Shown one piece after another: positions 1-7,708 of a DNA stretch of 15,719 bases (the first letter of the stretch is position 1; every line of letters starts with the position of its first letter). A model generated the notes under the pieces. The model searched no databases, was not told the DNA's origin, and saw nothing but the letters and a program-made list of their open reading frames with translations. The stretch covers positions 1 through 15,719 of the forward strand of contig CALUCM010000026.1 of the NCBI GenBank assembly GCA_943914555.1, given 5' to 3'. A program made the translations under genes and the position numbers. Origin of the DNA: an uncultured Francisella sp. GTDB lineage: Bacteria > Pseudomonadota > Gammaproteobacteria > Burkholderiales > Neisseriaceae.

Positions 1-58
1 ATCTATTAAAGCAGTTATGCGATAGCGCTATATTTTCTATTTTCTTAAATCAGCTAGT

Positions 59-481
59 TTAAATATAAAATAAAAACATATATAATAGCAAAATAAGTAT
101 TGGAGATAGTAAAATGGGAGGAACAAGAGTAAGTAAAATCCCCCATTGCCAGTGATTTTGGGCAATACTGATATAAGTCGCTAATAAAGCAAGACTTAGC
201 CAAGTGGCAAGGGCTAGAGATAAGCCTTTAGGGGTAATTGTTGTTGGTGTATTCTTGCCGCTGATTAAATATACAAAATCAGTTATTTGACATTGCAATC
301 CTTGTAGTTTGAGCAAAGAAAAATAGATAAAAAGATACATTACAGGCAATAGCAGATATAAAAGAAAATAAGATACTGCGCCCAAATTATGAGTAAAAAT
401 ATAAATGAAAGAACATATAACAAATATGTTAGAAGTAAGGCGTGATAACTTTTTACGTAATAAAACTGATTGGTGATCCAT
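59..481 (-). CDS. Putative four-helix inner-membrane protein, unknown function
   Basis: I do not recognise this 140-residue protein. It has a basic N-terminus (RKKLSR near residues 9-14) and four hydrophobic stretches, roughly residues 17-36, 38-58, 86-106 and 112-139. A short polar loop lies between helices 2 and 3 (about 60-85), and the last helix runs almost to the C-terminus. This predicts a small polytopic inner-membrane protein. The ATG at 481 is preceded by an AGGA-type ribosome site 9 bases upstream. It lies 40 bases behind the glycine-zipper gene on the same strand and may be co-transcribed with it, so it could be that protein's membrane partner. No catalytic motif is visible. That it is a real gene rests on the start site, the coding-like hydrophobic pattern and the lack of a competing frame. 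Confidence 0.65.
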   Translation of the reverse strand: MDHQSVLLRKKLSRLTSNIFVICSFIYIFTHNLGAVSYFLLYLLLPVMYLFIYFSLLKLQGLQCQITDFVYLISGKNTPTTITPKGLSLALATWLSLALLATYISIAQNHWQWGILLTLVPPILLSPILILLLYMFLFYI

Positions 482-502
482 GGTAATTGTCCTGTCTTAA
501 AC

Positions 503-523
503 TAAAAGCGACGCATCTGCGCT
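503..523 (-). terminator. Weak hairpin plus T-run between two small genes
   Basis: On the minus strand the bases 523-507 can fold into a short, imperfect hairpin (AGCG pairing with CGCT), followed by TTTT. It overlaps the stop codon of the glycine-zipper gene and sits just ahead of the ribosome site of the four-helix gene. It could act as a partial terminator that lowers expression of the second gene. The stem is short and the T-run is only four bases, so this is a weak call. Confidence 0.25.
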
Positions 524-803
524 ACGTGTTTTTTCTATTAAGTTCATCAGATACTTTATTAGCAACAGTAATCGCTGCAGCTCCTCCCAATAAAGTGCCT
601 ACCGCTTTACCGGCCACAGCACCGGGAAGAATACTTTCTGGTCCAATAAGTTCTCCTAGGGCTCCTCCAGTGACACCGCCGATGGCGCCATCTATTCGCT
701 CTCCGGCTGCTCCGCCTACTGCTCCTTCACCTGTTCCTTCAAGGTAAGTAGCAATATCATGACCTAAACTATCGCAGTAAGTAAAACTGGGAGTAAATAG
801 CAA
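522..803 (-). CDS. Small exported glycine-zipper protein, non-ATG start
   Basis: This is a 93-residue product if read from TTG at 803. Residues 27-54 carry many overlapping GxxxG motifs, and residues 61, 65, 69 and 73 are all glycine (GxxxGxxxGxxxG). This is a classic glycine zipper for helix packing in membranes, split into two hydrophobic segments by a Pro/Glu-containing turn (about 55-60). The tail is charged (KVSDELNRKN). The open frame continues upstream: seven more codons back to an ATA at 824 would add IEKVLLF. That gives a convincing signal peptide ending near TYC, and an AAGGG ribosome site sits 9 bases before the ATA. The true start may therefore be 824 (non-canonical, or a decayed ATG); TTG 803 has no ribosome site. 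Candidates are a Rick_17kDa-like glycine-zipper surface protein or a class II bacteriocin-like peptide. The sequence alone does not decide between them. Confidence 0.6.
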   Translation of the reverse strand: MLFTPSFTYCDSLGHDIATYLEGTGEGAVGGAAGERIDGAIGGVTGGALGELIGPESILPGAVAGKAVGTLLGGAAAITVANKVSDELNRKNT

Positions 804-833
804 AAATAATAAAACTTTTTCTATTACTAGGAT

Positions 834-838
834 CCCTT
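834..838 (-). promoter_or_regulatory. Ribosome-binding site pointing to an ATA start
   Basis: AAGGG on the minus strand lies 9 bases before the ATA at 824-822 and 30 bases before the TTG at 803. It suits the ATA as the first codon of the glycine-zipper gene and does not suit the TTG. Confidence 0.4.
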
Positions 839-875
839 GTTTATAAGCTAAAAACAGAAAACCAATTTGAATAAA

Positions 876-905
876 ATTATATAGTGATAAAAATTATTTT
901 CCCAA
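876..905 (-). promoter_or_regulatory. Sigma-70-type promoter for the glycine-zipper gene
   Basis: On the minus strand, TTGGGA (905-900) and TATAAT (881-876) are separated by 18 bases. The -10 is a perfect consensus and the -35 matches 4 of 6. Transcription would begin near 869, leaving a leader of about 45 bases before the ATA at 824. Surrounding DNA is very AT-rich, which raises the chance of a random match. Confidence 0.45.
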
Positions 906-1161
906 TATAACTTTAATTTTAATTCAATTGATTGGTCATGTTGATGGCTTATTTATTTTGATTGTTTTCTAAATTTATAAGGGAGCTGAGCTTAAAAAAG
1001 CGAATCCCATAATTGTTTTTTGCAAAGATGAAAAATTCAATTTAGTAGCAGATTGAAGCATCTCTTGCTGGATAAAATAAACTGAAAAGGTTAGAAAAAT
1101 GTAAGTACGCCGCGCGAGAAGTAAATTTATTTCAAAAAAGCTATATTTATAAAGGCAATGG

Positions 1162-3147
1162 CTATTCTCTGGCAAGCGCTTGTACAGGCGTTAATCGAGA
1201 GGCATTGCGCGCTGGTACATAACCAAAAATTATGCCGATTAAGGTGGAAAAAAATACAGCTATGATTAAGGATGTTAAGGAAAGTTCAAAACTAAGCAAT
1301 AAATTTTTGTTATGGTTACTGATATATTGAATCGGCAACCCTACGAGAAAGGCAAGGGTAATGCCTAAGGCCCCACCGATCAAACATAGAATAATGGATT
1401 CGATTAAAAACTGTTGTTTGATATCTTGCTGTTTGGCTCCTACAGCCATACGAATACCAATTTCCTGCATGCGCTCTGTGACTGATACCAGCATAATATT
1501 CATAACGCCAATCCCCCCAACCAGAAGGGAAATGGAAGCCACAATTAAAATAAAAAGTTGTAAATTACTCGCGGCAGATCTAAATTTCTTCAGTAAATCA
1601 TCATTGGACACGATCTCAAAATCTTTTTGACTGTGTTTGTTGGTAAAATAACGCTCAATTTTATCCTTGACATCAGCTATGGAATAACCCTCGGCTACGG
1701 TAACGGCAATACTGTGATATTCTCCTAGCTTGTCATTGCTTGAATTGATGGCTGCGGTAGTATAAGGTACATAAGCTTGGCCTGAAGAGGGTTGTCCACC
1801 CTGATGATTTTTGGCTTCGACGATGCCAACCACTTTAAAAGGAATTCCTAAAATGGTAATTACTTTACCCAGTGGCGTTTCTTCATTTGGGAACAATTTT
1901 TCTTGGGCAGCATCGTCAATAATGGCCACTTGTGCAGCAGTGGTGATATCTTGAGTGTTAAAACTTTCACCTTTTTTGAGTGTTAAATCTTTGGCTTCTA
2001 AGCAATTATCATTGCAACTCCAGACAAATCCGCCATTAAAAAAATGATTGCGGTAGGCAAAAGCACCAGTTCCTGTGAGGTTGGGGGTAATGTTTTTAAG
2101 ATAGGGTAGACTTTTTAAATAATTGAGATCTGTATCATTTAGTGGCTTGAAAGGCAATTCTATATTTGAATTAGAAACAGTTTTGCCCGAGGAGATAAAC
2201 ATGGTACGCGCAACATTTTCTCCCACAATATTTAATACTTTGGCCACAGTAGCCTGGCCAATTGATACCATACTGACTACTGAAGCGATGCCAAAGATAA
2301 TACCTAGCATGGTCAGCATAGCTCGTATTTTGTTGTGTACGGTTGAGCGTATGGCCATTTTATAGTTTTCTTTAAGACTGTTGATAAACCCTGACCAATC
2401 AAAAAAACGCTGGGCTGATTGCTCAGGTGATTTTAGAACCGTAACAGAGGATGAAATCGGGCGCAAACGGGTATCGCTGATAATCTGACCATCTTGCATT
2501 TTCACAATACGCTTGGCTTCTTTGGCGAGTTTGGGATCATGAGTGACCATAACAATGGTATGTCCTTGATCATTTAAATCATGAAGGATGCGCATGACTT
2601 CATGTCCGCTTTTACTGTCTAGGGCACCGGTTGGTTCATCAGCAAAAATAACCTCGCCACCATTCATCAGTGCTCTGGCAATGCTAACACGCTGCTGTTG
2701 CCCGCCAGATAACTGATTAGGAAAATAATCTAAGCGCTCTTCTAAACCAAGTGCGCTCAAAAGCTTCACGGCACGATTTTGGCGTTCTTTGGAGCTCATA
2801 CCGTAATAAATGGCAGGGATTTCAACATTTTCTGCTGCTGTTAGACCAGAAATTAGTTGGTAACGTTGGAAAATAAAACCAAAATGTCGGCTACGCAATT
2901 CTGCCAGATCATTTGAGTCTAAATGATCGACCTCTTTTCCATATACTTGATAAAAACCATGAGATGATTGATCTAAACAACCAAGAATATTCATCAATGT
3001 CGATTTTCCCGAGCCAGATTGGCCAACAATGGCAATGAAATCTTGTGCTTGAATATCTAAATTGATGTCATGCAACACTTCTATCTCGCCATCTCCTTGG
3101 GGGAAGGATTTACTAAGATTGCGTACTTTGATGATAAGGGAGTGCAT
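1162..3147 (-). CDS. macB: MacB-like ABC transporter (ATPase fused to permease)
   Basis: This is the inner-membrane half of a MacAB-TolC-type tripartite exporter, which couples ATP hydrolysis to moving substrate from the periplasm through an outer-membrane channel. Counting from ATG 3147 (661 residues), the N-terminal nucleotide-binding domain shows Walker A GQSGSGKST (42-50), signature LSGGQQQR (146-153), Walker B VIFADEP (166-172) and an H-loop VTHDPK near 203. A first membrane helix follows at about 275-298, then a large periplasmic domain. Three C-terminal helices (from about 535) contain the FtsX-type GGIGVMNIM segment. Length and order match MacB, normally about 650 residues. A GTG at 3153 is possible, but AAGGG sits 5 bases before the ATG and overlaps the GTG. 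The gene lies 14 bases behind macA. Known MacB substrates include macrolides, enterotoxin and haem precursors; the substrate here cannot be told. Confidence 0.9.
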   Translation of the reverse strand: MHSLIIKVRNLSKSFPQGDGEIEVLHDINLDIQAQDFIAIVGQSGSGKSTLMNILGCLDQSSHGFYQVYGKEVDHLDSNDLAELRSRHFGFIFQRYQLISGLTAAENVEIPAIYYGMSSKERQNRAVKLLSALGLEERLDYFPNQLSGGQQQRVSIARALMNGGEVIFADEPTGALDSKSGHEVMRILHDLNDQGHTIVMVTHDPKLAKEAKRIVKMQDGQIISDTRLRPISSSVTVLKSPEQSAQRFFDWSGFINSLKENYKMAIRSTVHNKIRAMLTMLGIIFGIASVVSMVSIGQATVAKVLNIVGENVARTMFISSGKTVSNSNIELPFKPLNDTDLNYLKSLPYLKNITPNLTGTGAFAYRNHFFNGGFVWSCNDNCLEAKDLTLKKGESFNTQDITTAAQVAIIDDAAQEKLFPNEETPLGKVITILGIPFKVVGIVEAKNHQGGQPSSGQAYVPYTTAAINSSNDKLGEYHSIAVTVAEGYSIADVKDKIERYFTNKHSQKDFEIVSNDDLLKKFRSAASNLQLFILIVASISLLVGGIGVMNIMLVSVTERMQEIGIRMAVGAKQQDIKQQFLIESIILCLIGGALGITLAFLVGLPIQYISNHNKNLLLSFELSLTSLIIAVFFSTLIGIIFGYVPARNASRLTPVQALARE

Positions 3148-3161
3148 GATCACCCTTTCCT

Positions 3162-4298
3162 CTATTCTGTTTTGACTGTTTCTTTTAAGACAGTCTCACC
3201 TTCTTGAAGTCCTGAGACCACCTCGCTTAAGATGCCGTTAGAGAACCCTATAGTCACTTCTCTTTTGATAGGTTGATTATTTTTATTAAGCACAGTCACA
3301 AAAGTCTTATAATTTTCCTTGTTAATGGCGGTATTAGAAATAGTTAAAACATTCTCTTTTTTGCCAGTGATAATAGTTACTATGGCTGTCATATCAACAC
3401 GAAAATTTTGATCAACACTGCTTACTTCCAAAATGGCATAGTAACTATTGCTTGAACTACCTTTGCTATTATCAGCAGTGTTGATTGAAGCAGGGTATAC
3501 GGTTTTTACCACGGCAGAATAATATTTGTCTGGATTGCCACTAATGGTAAAAATGGCCTGTTGACCAGGTTGAACTTGATAAATATCTCCTTCTGAAATT
3601 TCTACTTTAATCTTCATTTTATCCAGTTGCGCGATTTGTGCAATAACAGGGGTATCTAATGAAGCAGCTAAAGTTTGTCCCACTGCTACAGGAAGAGAAA
3701 TAACTGTTCCATCCATTGGTGCTTTAATCTTTGTGTAAGAAAGAGATTGACTCATATTTTTAACCTCTAGCTGTGCAGTGTGGATTTTAGCTCTTGCCTG
3801 AATAATACGATTGCGGGTGTCTTGATAAGTGCTTAAATACCGGTTGTATTCAGTTTTTGAACTGGCTCCTTCATGATAAAGATGGGTAAAGCTGTTTAAG
3901 TCTGCTTTAGCCACTGTTAACTGGCGATTGAGAATATTCAAATCGGCTTGAGCAGCGGTGAGAGAGTCTTTTGCCTTGGCTAGGTTATTTGAAGGGACAG
4001 TTGGATCAAGTTCTGCAATTAGCTGACCTTTTTTAACCTGATCACCAATTTCTACGTACAGATGCTTGATTTCACCAGAGGTTTGTGCACCAACAGTGGT
4101 TTTTTCAAAGGCTTGTAGTTTGCCTGAAGCTGTGACCTGGGCGGTAATGTTGCTGCGGTGAACTTTTTCGGAAATAATAAGCTGCCTTTGCTGATGATGA
4201 TGCAAACAAGAATACAAAAGCAAACCTACGGCTCCTAAGATAGCAAATATAGCAAATTTCTTCGATAAAAAGCGATTTTTTCTAAGCATGGATATCAT
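3162..4298 (-). CDS. macA: MacA-like periplasmic adaptor (membrane fusion protein)
   Basis: This is the periplasmic adaptor that links a MacB-type ABC transporter to an outer-membrane TolC-like channel. The 378-residue protein begins with a basic segment and one membrane anchor (about 13-32). A first lipoyl half follows, with the typical GEIKHLYVEIGDQVKKGQ pattern, then a long heptad-rich helical hairpin (about 105-180, rich in Ala, Gln, Leu and Lys). The second lipoyl half contains KIKAPMDGTV. A beta-barrel and membrane-proximal domain end the protein at about 370. Length is normal for MacA. The ATG at 4298 has no clear ribosome site; a second ATG at 4289 would also keep the anchor. It is the first gene of the macA-macB unit, ahead of macB by 14 bases. 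No TolC gene is in the window, so the channel must be encoded elsewhere. Confidence 0.9.
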   Translation of the reverse strand: MISMLRKNRFLSKKFAIFAILGAVGLLLYSCLHHHQQRQLIISEKVHRSNITAQVTASGKLQAFEKTTVGAQTSGEIKHLYVEIGDQVKKGQLIAELDPTVPSNNLAKAKDSLTAAQADLNILNRQLTVAKADLNSFTHLYHEGASSKTEYNRYLSTYQDTRNRIIQARAKIHTAQLEVKNMSQSLSYTKIKAPMDGTVISLPVAVGQTLAASLDTPVIAQIAQLDKMKIKVEISEGDIYQVQPGQQAIFTISGNPDKYYSAVVKTVYPASINTADNSKGSSSNSYYAILEVSSVDQNFRVDMTAIVTIITGKKENVLTISNTAINKENYKTFVTVLNKNNQPIKREVTIGFSNGILSEVVSGLQEGETVLKETVKTE

Positions 4299-4382
4299 GA
4301 TTTTAATTAGGAAAATTTATTTAAGAAAAAAACCGTGCTGCATATAGTACCTTAGAGTCAGGATGGCATAAAAAATGATGTT

Positions 4383-4411
4383 TTGCAATGATCTATACTG
4401 TCCGATAAAAT
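4383..4411 (+). promoter_or_regulatory. Sigma-70-type promoter for the ComEA-like gene
   Basis: TTGCAA (4383-4388) and TAAAAT (4406-4411) are spaced by the ideal 17 bases, about 30 bases before the ComEA-like start. The -35 matches 4 of 6 and the -10 matches 5 of 6. It lies in the short gap between divergently oriented macA and this gene. Confidence 0.5.
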
Positions 4412-4440
4412 ATCACTAAGCTAATCTGTATTTTCTAATC

Positions 4441-4842
4441 ATGCGCTTAAATATGGAAAACCTTTTTAGAAAAATAAAACGCATTTTGCTCGCTTTGGGC
4501 TTATGTTTTTCTTTTATTGATGCGCAATCCTTTATTAATATTAATCAAGCCTCCGCAGAGGAACTTGAAACATTACATGGTGTTGGTTTTAAAAAGGCAA
4601 AAGCGATTGTGGACTATCGAAGTGCACATGGAAAATTTCGCACCACTAGGGAGATTATTAAAGTCAAAGGTATTGGTGAAGCCATTTGGAAGAAAAATCG
4701 TGATCAAATGACGGTAGAGAGTAACAATAGAGTTTTTTCCATTGGACCTTCTTCTTATGCTGATGAGAAAGCAAATAGACCTAGGGCCCATCGTTATAAG
4801 AGAGAAAAGGCTAAGCCTATTTTTCCAGCATCTTCTTACTAA
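4441..4842 (+). CDS. comEA: Secreted ComEA-family helix-hairpin-helix protein
   Basis: A DNA-binding protein of the periplasm, of the type that holds incoming single- or double-stranded DNA during natural transformation. The 133 residues comprise a signal peptide (basic KIKR, hydrophobic ILLALGLCFSF, ending near DAQS at about 28) and one helix-hairpin-helix module. The module runs from NINQASAEELETLHGVG to about residue 85 and contains both hairpins (GVGFKKAKAI and GIGEAIWKK). A basic, Arg/Lys-rich tail of about 45 residues follows and is unusual among short ComEA proteins. An alternative ATG at 4453 gives the same mature protein; neither start has a strong ribosome site. Its own promoter is visible upstream. 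In Legionella a short ComEA of this kind is needed for DNA uptake. No other competence gene is adjacent. Confidence 0.85.
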   Translation: MRLNMENLFRKIKRILLALGLCFSFIDAQSFININQASAEELETLHGVGFKKAKAIVDYRSAHGKFRTTREIIKVKGIGEAIWKKNRDQMTVESNNRVFSIGPSSYADEKANRPRAHRYKREKAKPIFPASSY

Positions 4843-4943
4843 GCGTTGAGGCTAATTTCTTCTAGGATTATAATTACTAAAGTTGAACCAGTATTCAGGT
4901 GCTACAAAAGCTCATTGATTTATGTATTAAAAGGAGAACATTG

Positions 4944-5168
4944 ATGAAAAAACATTTGATAACAGCCGGATTATTAGTAGCGTGTAGTGTGTCTTTTGCT
5001 GCAAATGGAAAATTATTATGCACAAGGTTGCCTGATGATCGAGCTAATATTGATGCGGCCGGTGTGCTAGATACTGGTAGAAAGCCCTGCTTGTTACCGA
5101 TTCCTAAAGATTATAGTCCTTTAGAAAGGATAAAAAACTCTGTTTTACCTTACTTATCAAGCTATTAA
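4944..5168 (+). CDS. Small secreted protein with two cysteines, unknown function
   Basis: A 74-residue protein that I do not recognise. The start at ATG 4944 is firm: AAGGAG lies 7 bases upstream and the protein begins MKKHLITAGLLVA, a typical export signal. The likely signal peptidase I site is after SFA (residue 19), leaving about 55 residues. An alternative is a lipobox LVAC at residues 11-14, which would give a lipoprotein. The mature part has two cysteines (LLCTRL and KPCLLP) about 28 residues apart, which could form one disulfide, and ends in a short hydrophobic YLSSY. The frame is open upstream to 4899, but that start lacks a ribosome site. It is a single gene between comEA and a terminator-like hairpin, and could share comEA's transcript, 101 bases away. 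Confidence 0.7.
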   Translation: MKKHLITAGLLVACSVSFAANGKLLCTRLPDDRANIDAAGVLDTGRKPCLLPIPKDYSPLERIKNSVLPYLSSY

Positions 5169-5236
5169 TAGTGTGAGGTATGGAGTATCTGCTAGATCTA
5201 ATTTTAGAGCTAGGTAAAAACAATAGTAATTTAGAG

Positions 5237-5266
5237 GCAGTCATCTGAGCGAGGAGGCTGCTTTTT
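5237..5266 (+). terminator. Intrinsic terminator after the small secreted gene
   Basis: GCAGTC (5237-5242) pairs with GGCTGC (5256-5261) through six base pairs including one G-T, with a 13-base loop and a TTTTT run directly after. It lies about 70 bases past the stop of the 74-residue protein and 125 bases before maeB, so it would separate the two transcripts. Confidence 0.5.
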
Positions 5267-5379
5267 ATAATGCACTTAATCACTAAATTTAAAGGGAAAT
5301 AAGTGGCTACTTTTTTGGCAATTTCTGTGATCTAACGGAGTTTTTTCCGCGCTTGTAGCATAAGTTTAGCAAAATAAAT

Positions 5380-5384
5380 AGGAG
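5380..5384 (+). promoter_or_regulatory. Ribosome-binding site of maeB
   Basis: AGGAG lies 8 bases before the ATG at 5393 and fixes that start. No convincing -10/-35 pair was seen in the 126 bases between the upstream hairpin and this site. Confidence 0.6.
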
Positions 5385-5392
5385 TATAGGGT

Positions 5393-7696
5393 ATGGAGCA
5401 TGTGGAAGAAGAGATCAGAGAGCGCTTAAGAGAGGCCGCTCTTGCTTTTCACGAATATTTAAAACCCGGTAAGATTGAAGTTGTCCCAACAAAACCCTTA
5501 GCAACGCAATATGATCTATCACTTGCTTATTCTCCAGGAGTTGCAGCTCCCTGTATGGAAATTAAGCGAGATCCAAATTTGGCATTTCAATACACTGCAC
5601 GTGGCAATTTGGTTGCTGTAATTACCAATGGCAGTGCTGTTTTAGGCCTTGGTAACATTGGTCCCTTGGCTGGAAAACCGGTGATGGAAGGTAAAGGTGT
5701 CCTCTTTAAAAAATTTGCTGGTATTGATGTTTTTGATATTGAAATTAATGAGAAAGATCCTGATAAATTAGTTGATGTCATCGCCTCTTTAGAACCAACG
5801 TTTGGTGGAATTAATCTAGAGGACATTAAAGCGCCTGAATGTTTCTATATTGAAAAAAGATTACGTGAACGCATGAATATTCCAGTGTTTCATGATGATC
5901 AACATGGGACCGCTATTATCACAGCAGCTGCAATTATCAACGCATTAGAGATAGTGAAGAAAGATATTGCAACAGTGAAGTTGGTTTGCTCCGGTGCTGG
6001 AGCTGCAGCTATTGCCTGCTTGGATTTGCTGGTTACCTTGGGTATGAGTAAAGAAAACATTGTGGTTTGTGATTCTAAAGGGGTCATTCATAAAGGCCGC
6101 GGCCAATTAGACTCTTCAAAAGCTAGGTATCAGATCAACAGTGCAAAATATAGTACTTTGGCTGAAGTAATACCAGAGGCTGATATTTTTTTAGGTTTAT
6201 CTGGGCCTGATTTACTCACCCCTGAGATGCTTAAGGCCATGAATAAAAATCCAATTGTTATGGCTCTAGCTAATCCTCAGCCAGAAATTTGGCCTCCTTT
6301 AGCCAAAGCAACTCGCTCTGATGTGATTATTGCTACCGGGCGCTCTGATTTCCCCAATCAGGTTAATAATGTGCTGTGTTTTCCTTTTCTCTTTCGAGGC
6401 GCTTTAGATGTTGGGGCAACTGGCATCAATGAGCAGATGAAAGTAGCTTGTGTACATGCGATTGCACAATTGGCTAAGGCAGAGAAAAGCAATCTGGTGC
6501 GCAATGCTGTGGGTAATCAAGATTTGGATTTTGGACCAGAATATATTATCCCTTCACCATTTGACCCGCGACTTATTGTTGAAATTGCTTCAGCGGTTGC
6601 TAAAGCAGCGATGGATTCAGGAGTAGCTACCCGTCCAATTAATGATTTTGATGCTTATACTGAGAAATTAACTCAATATGTTTATAAAACAAATCTTTTT
6701 ATGCGACCTATTTTTGCCAAAGCAAGAGAACGGCAAAAGCGAGTGGTTCTGTGTAATGGTGAAGAAGAGCGAGTACTTTATGCGATGCATGATTGTGTGC
6801 TTGCTCGTATTTGTCGACCGATCTTGGTAGGCCGCAAACAGATTATTGAAAGTAAGCTGCAGGCGCTGCGTATCAAAATGAAGGAAGGAGAACATTTTGA
6901 GGTATTCGATAACGACAATGATCCCCGTTATGAAGACTACTGCGAAACTTATTATCAGTTGCGCAAGCGCAAGGGTGTGACTCGTAGTATGGCAAAACAA
7001 AAATTGTTAAATGCTCCTACTTTAATTGGTGCCTTGATGCTTCATAAAGGAGATGCTGATGCCTTGGTTTGCGGTTCAGTAGGCCCCTTTAAAGCTCATT
7101 TTGAAATCTTACAAGAGGTAATTGGTACCGATCCTGAAATTGGTATCGCTTGTGCGATGAATGCTTTGATTTTATCGCGAGGTAATCTTTTTATCACTGA
7201 TACTTATGTCAATGATGATCCAAATGCTCAGCAGCTTGCTCGTATCACGGAATTGGCCGCTAGGAACATGCATCGGTTAGGAGTGAAGCCTAAAGTGGCT
7301 TTGCTTTCTAATACAAATTTTGGTTCAGTTGATTCTCCAGTGAGTCGTAAAATGTCAGAAGCACTCTCTATGATTCAAGAGCGATGCCCAGATTTAGAAG
7401 TAGATGGAGAAATGCAAGGCGATGTTGCTTTGGTGGAAGAAATGCGTTTGGGTATTATGCCTGAAACCACTTTGCTTTCAGGGGCAGCTAATTTATTGGT
7501 GATGCCCAATATTTCAGCGGCCAATATCAGTTATAATTTGCTTCGTGTATCTGCTTCAGATGGTGTGACAATTGGTCCTATTTTGATGGGCATGGCTAAG
7601 CCCTGCCATATTATCACCCCGATTTCATCAACAAGAAGAATTGTGAATATGTGTGCTATTGCCGCTGTTGATGCCCAATATTTTTCTGATCAATGA
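5393..7696 (+). CDS. maeB: NADP-dependent malic enzyme with C-terminal PTA-like domain
   Basis: Converts malate to pyruvate and CO2 while reducing NAD(P)+, in the cytoplasm, linking the TCA cycle to pyruvate and NADPH supply. The 767 residues match the MaeB family (about 760). The malic domain (about 1-160) has LAYSPGVAAPC with the catalytic tyrosine at 46, the GNIGPLAGKPVMEGK segment, and FHDDQHGTA for metal and substrate contacts. A Rossmann domain follows with CSGAGAAAIACL and VVCDSKGVI. From about 430 on lies a phosphotransacetylase-like domain, with LVCGSVGPFKAH and a C-terminal region SAANISYNLLR. In the family this domain is regulatory (acetyl-CoA inhibition), not a working Pta. NADP preference is inferred from family membership. 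ldcA follows after 12 bases and is probably co-transcribed. Confidence 0.95.
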   Translation: MEHVEEEIRERLREAALAFHEYLKPGKIEVVPTKPLATQYDLSLAYSPGVAAPCMEIKRDPNLAFQYTARGNLVAVITNGSAVLGLGNIGPLAGKPVMEGKGVLFKKFAGIDVFDIEINEKDPDKLVDVIASLEPTFGGINLEDIKAPECFYIEKRLRERMNIPVFHDDQHGTAIITAAAIINALEIVKKDIATVKLVCSGAGAAAIACLDLLVTLGMSKENIVVCDSKGVIHKGRGQLDSSKARYQINSAKYSTLAEVIPEADIFLGLSGPDLLTPEMLKAMNKNPIVMALANPQPEIWPPLAKATRSDVIIATGRSDFPNQVNNVLCFPFLFRGALDVGATGINEQMKVACVHAIAQLAKAEKSNLVRNAVGNQDLDFGPEYIIPSPFDPRLIVEIASAVAKAAMDSGVATRPINDFDAYTEKLTQYVYKTNLFMRPIFAKARERQKRVVLCNGEEERVLYAMHDCVLARICRPILVGRKQIIESKLQALRIKMKEGEHFEVFDNDNDPRYEDYCETYYQLRKRKGVTRSMAKQKLLNAPTLIGALMLHKGDADALVCGSVGPFKAHFEILQEVIGTDPEIGIACAMNALILSRGNLFITDTYVNDDPNAQQLARITELAARNMHRLGVKPKVALLSNTNFGSVDSPVSRKMSEALSMIQERCPDLEVDGEMQGDVALVEEMRLGIMPETTLLSGAANLLVMPNISAANISYNLLRVSASDGVTIGPILMGMAKPCHIITPISSTRRIVNMCAIAAVDAQYFSDQ

Positions 7697-7708
7697 GATA
7701 CTTATTTT

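Larger units (their letters stand above)
825..1161. other. AT-rich intergenic stretch with no supported gene
   Basis: About 340 bases separate macB from the glycine-zipper gene. Apart from that gene's upstream promoter and ribosome site I see no supported feature. A 66-codon frame on the minus strand (975-1175) starts only at TTG inside the macB stop region, has no ribosome site and no recognisable content. No strong terminator for the macAB unit is visible. Confidence 0.5.

Noticed and set aside
22..31. Perfect 10-base palindrome ATAGCGCTAT
   Set aside because: A single short palindrome with no T-run or second copy; expected by chance in AT-rich DNA, and too little flanking sequence to judge an operator.
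487..747. 86-codon plus-strand frame rich in Pro and Ala
   Set aside because: It is the antisense image of the glycine-zipper gene; Gly/Ala codons read backwards as Pro/Ala/Ser. The minus frame has the better signals.
981..1008. GGGA...TCCC pair that could suggest a tRNA-like or terminator fold
   Set aside because: Only the outer four bases pair; no cloverleaf arms, no anticodon stem and no T-run.
975..1175. 66-codon minus-strand frame after macB
   Set aside because: It begins only at a TTG within the macB stop region, lacks a ribosome site, and its translation has no recognisable pattern.
5336..5349. CGGA/TCCG mini-hairpin upstream of maeB
   Set aside because: Only four base pairs, no tract of T after it and no leader structure around it; not enough for a riboswitch or terminator.
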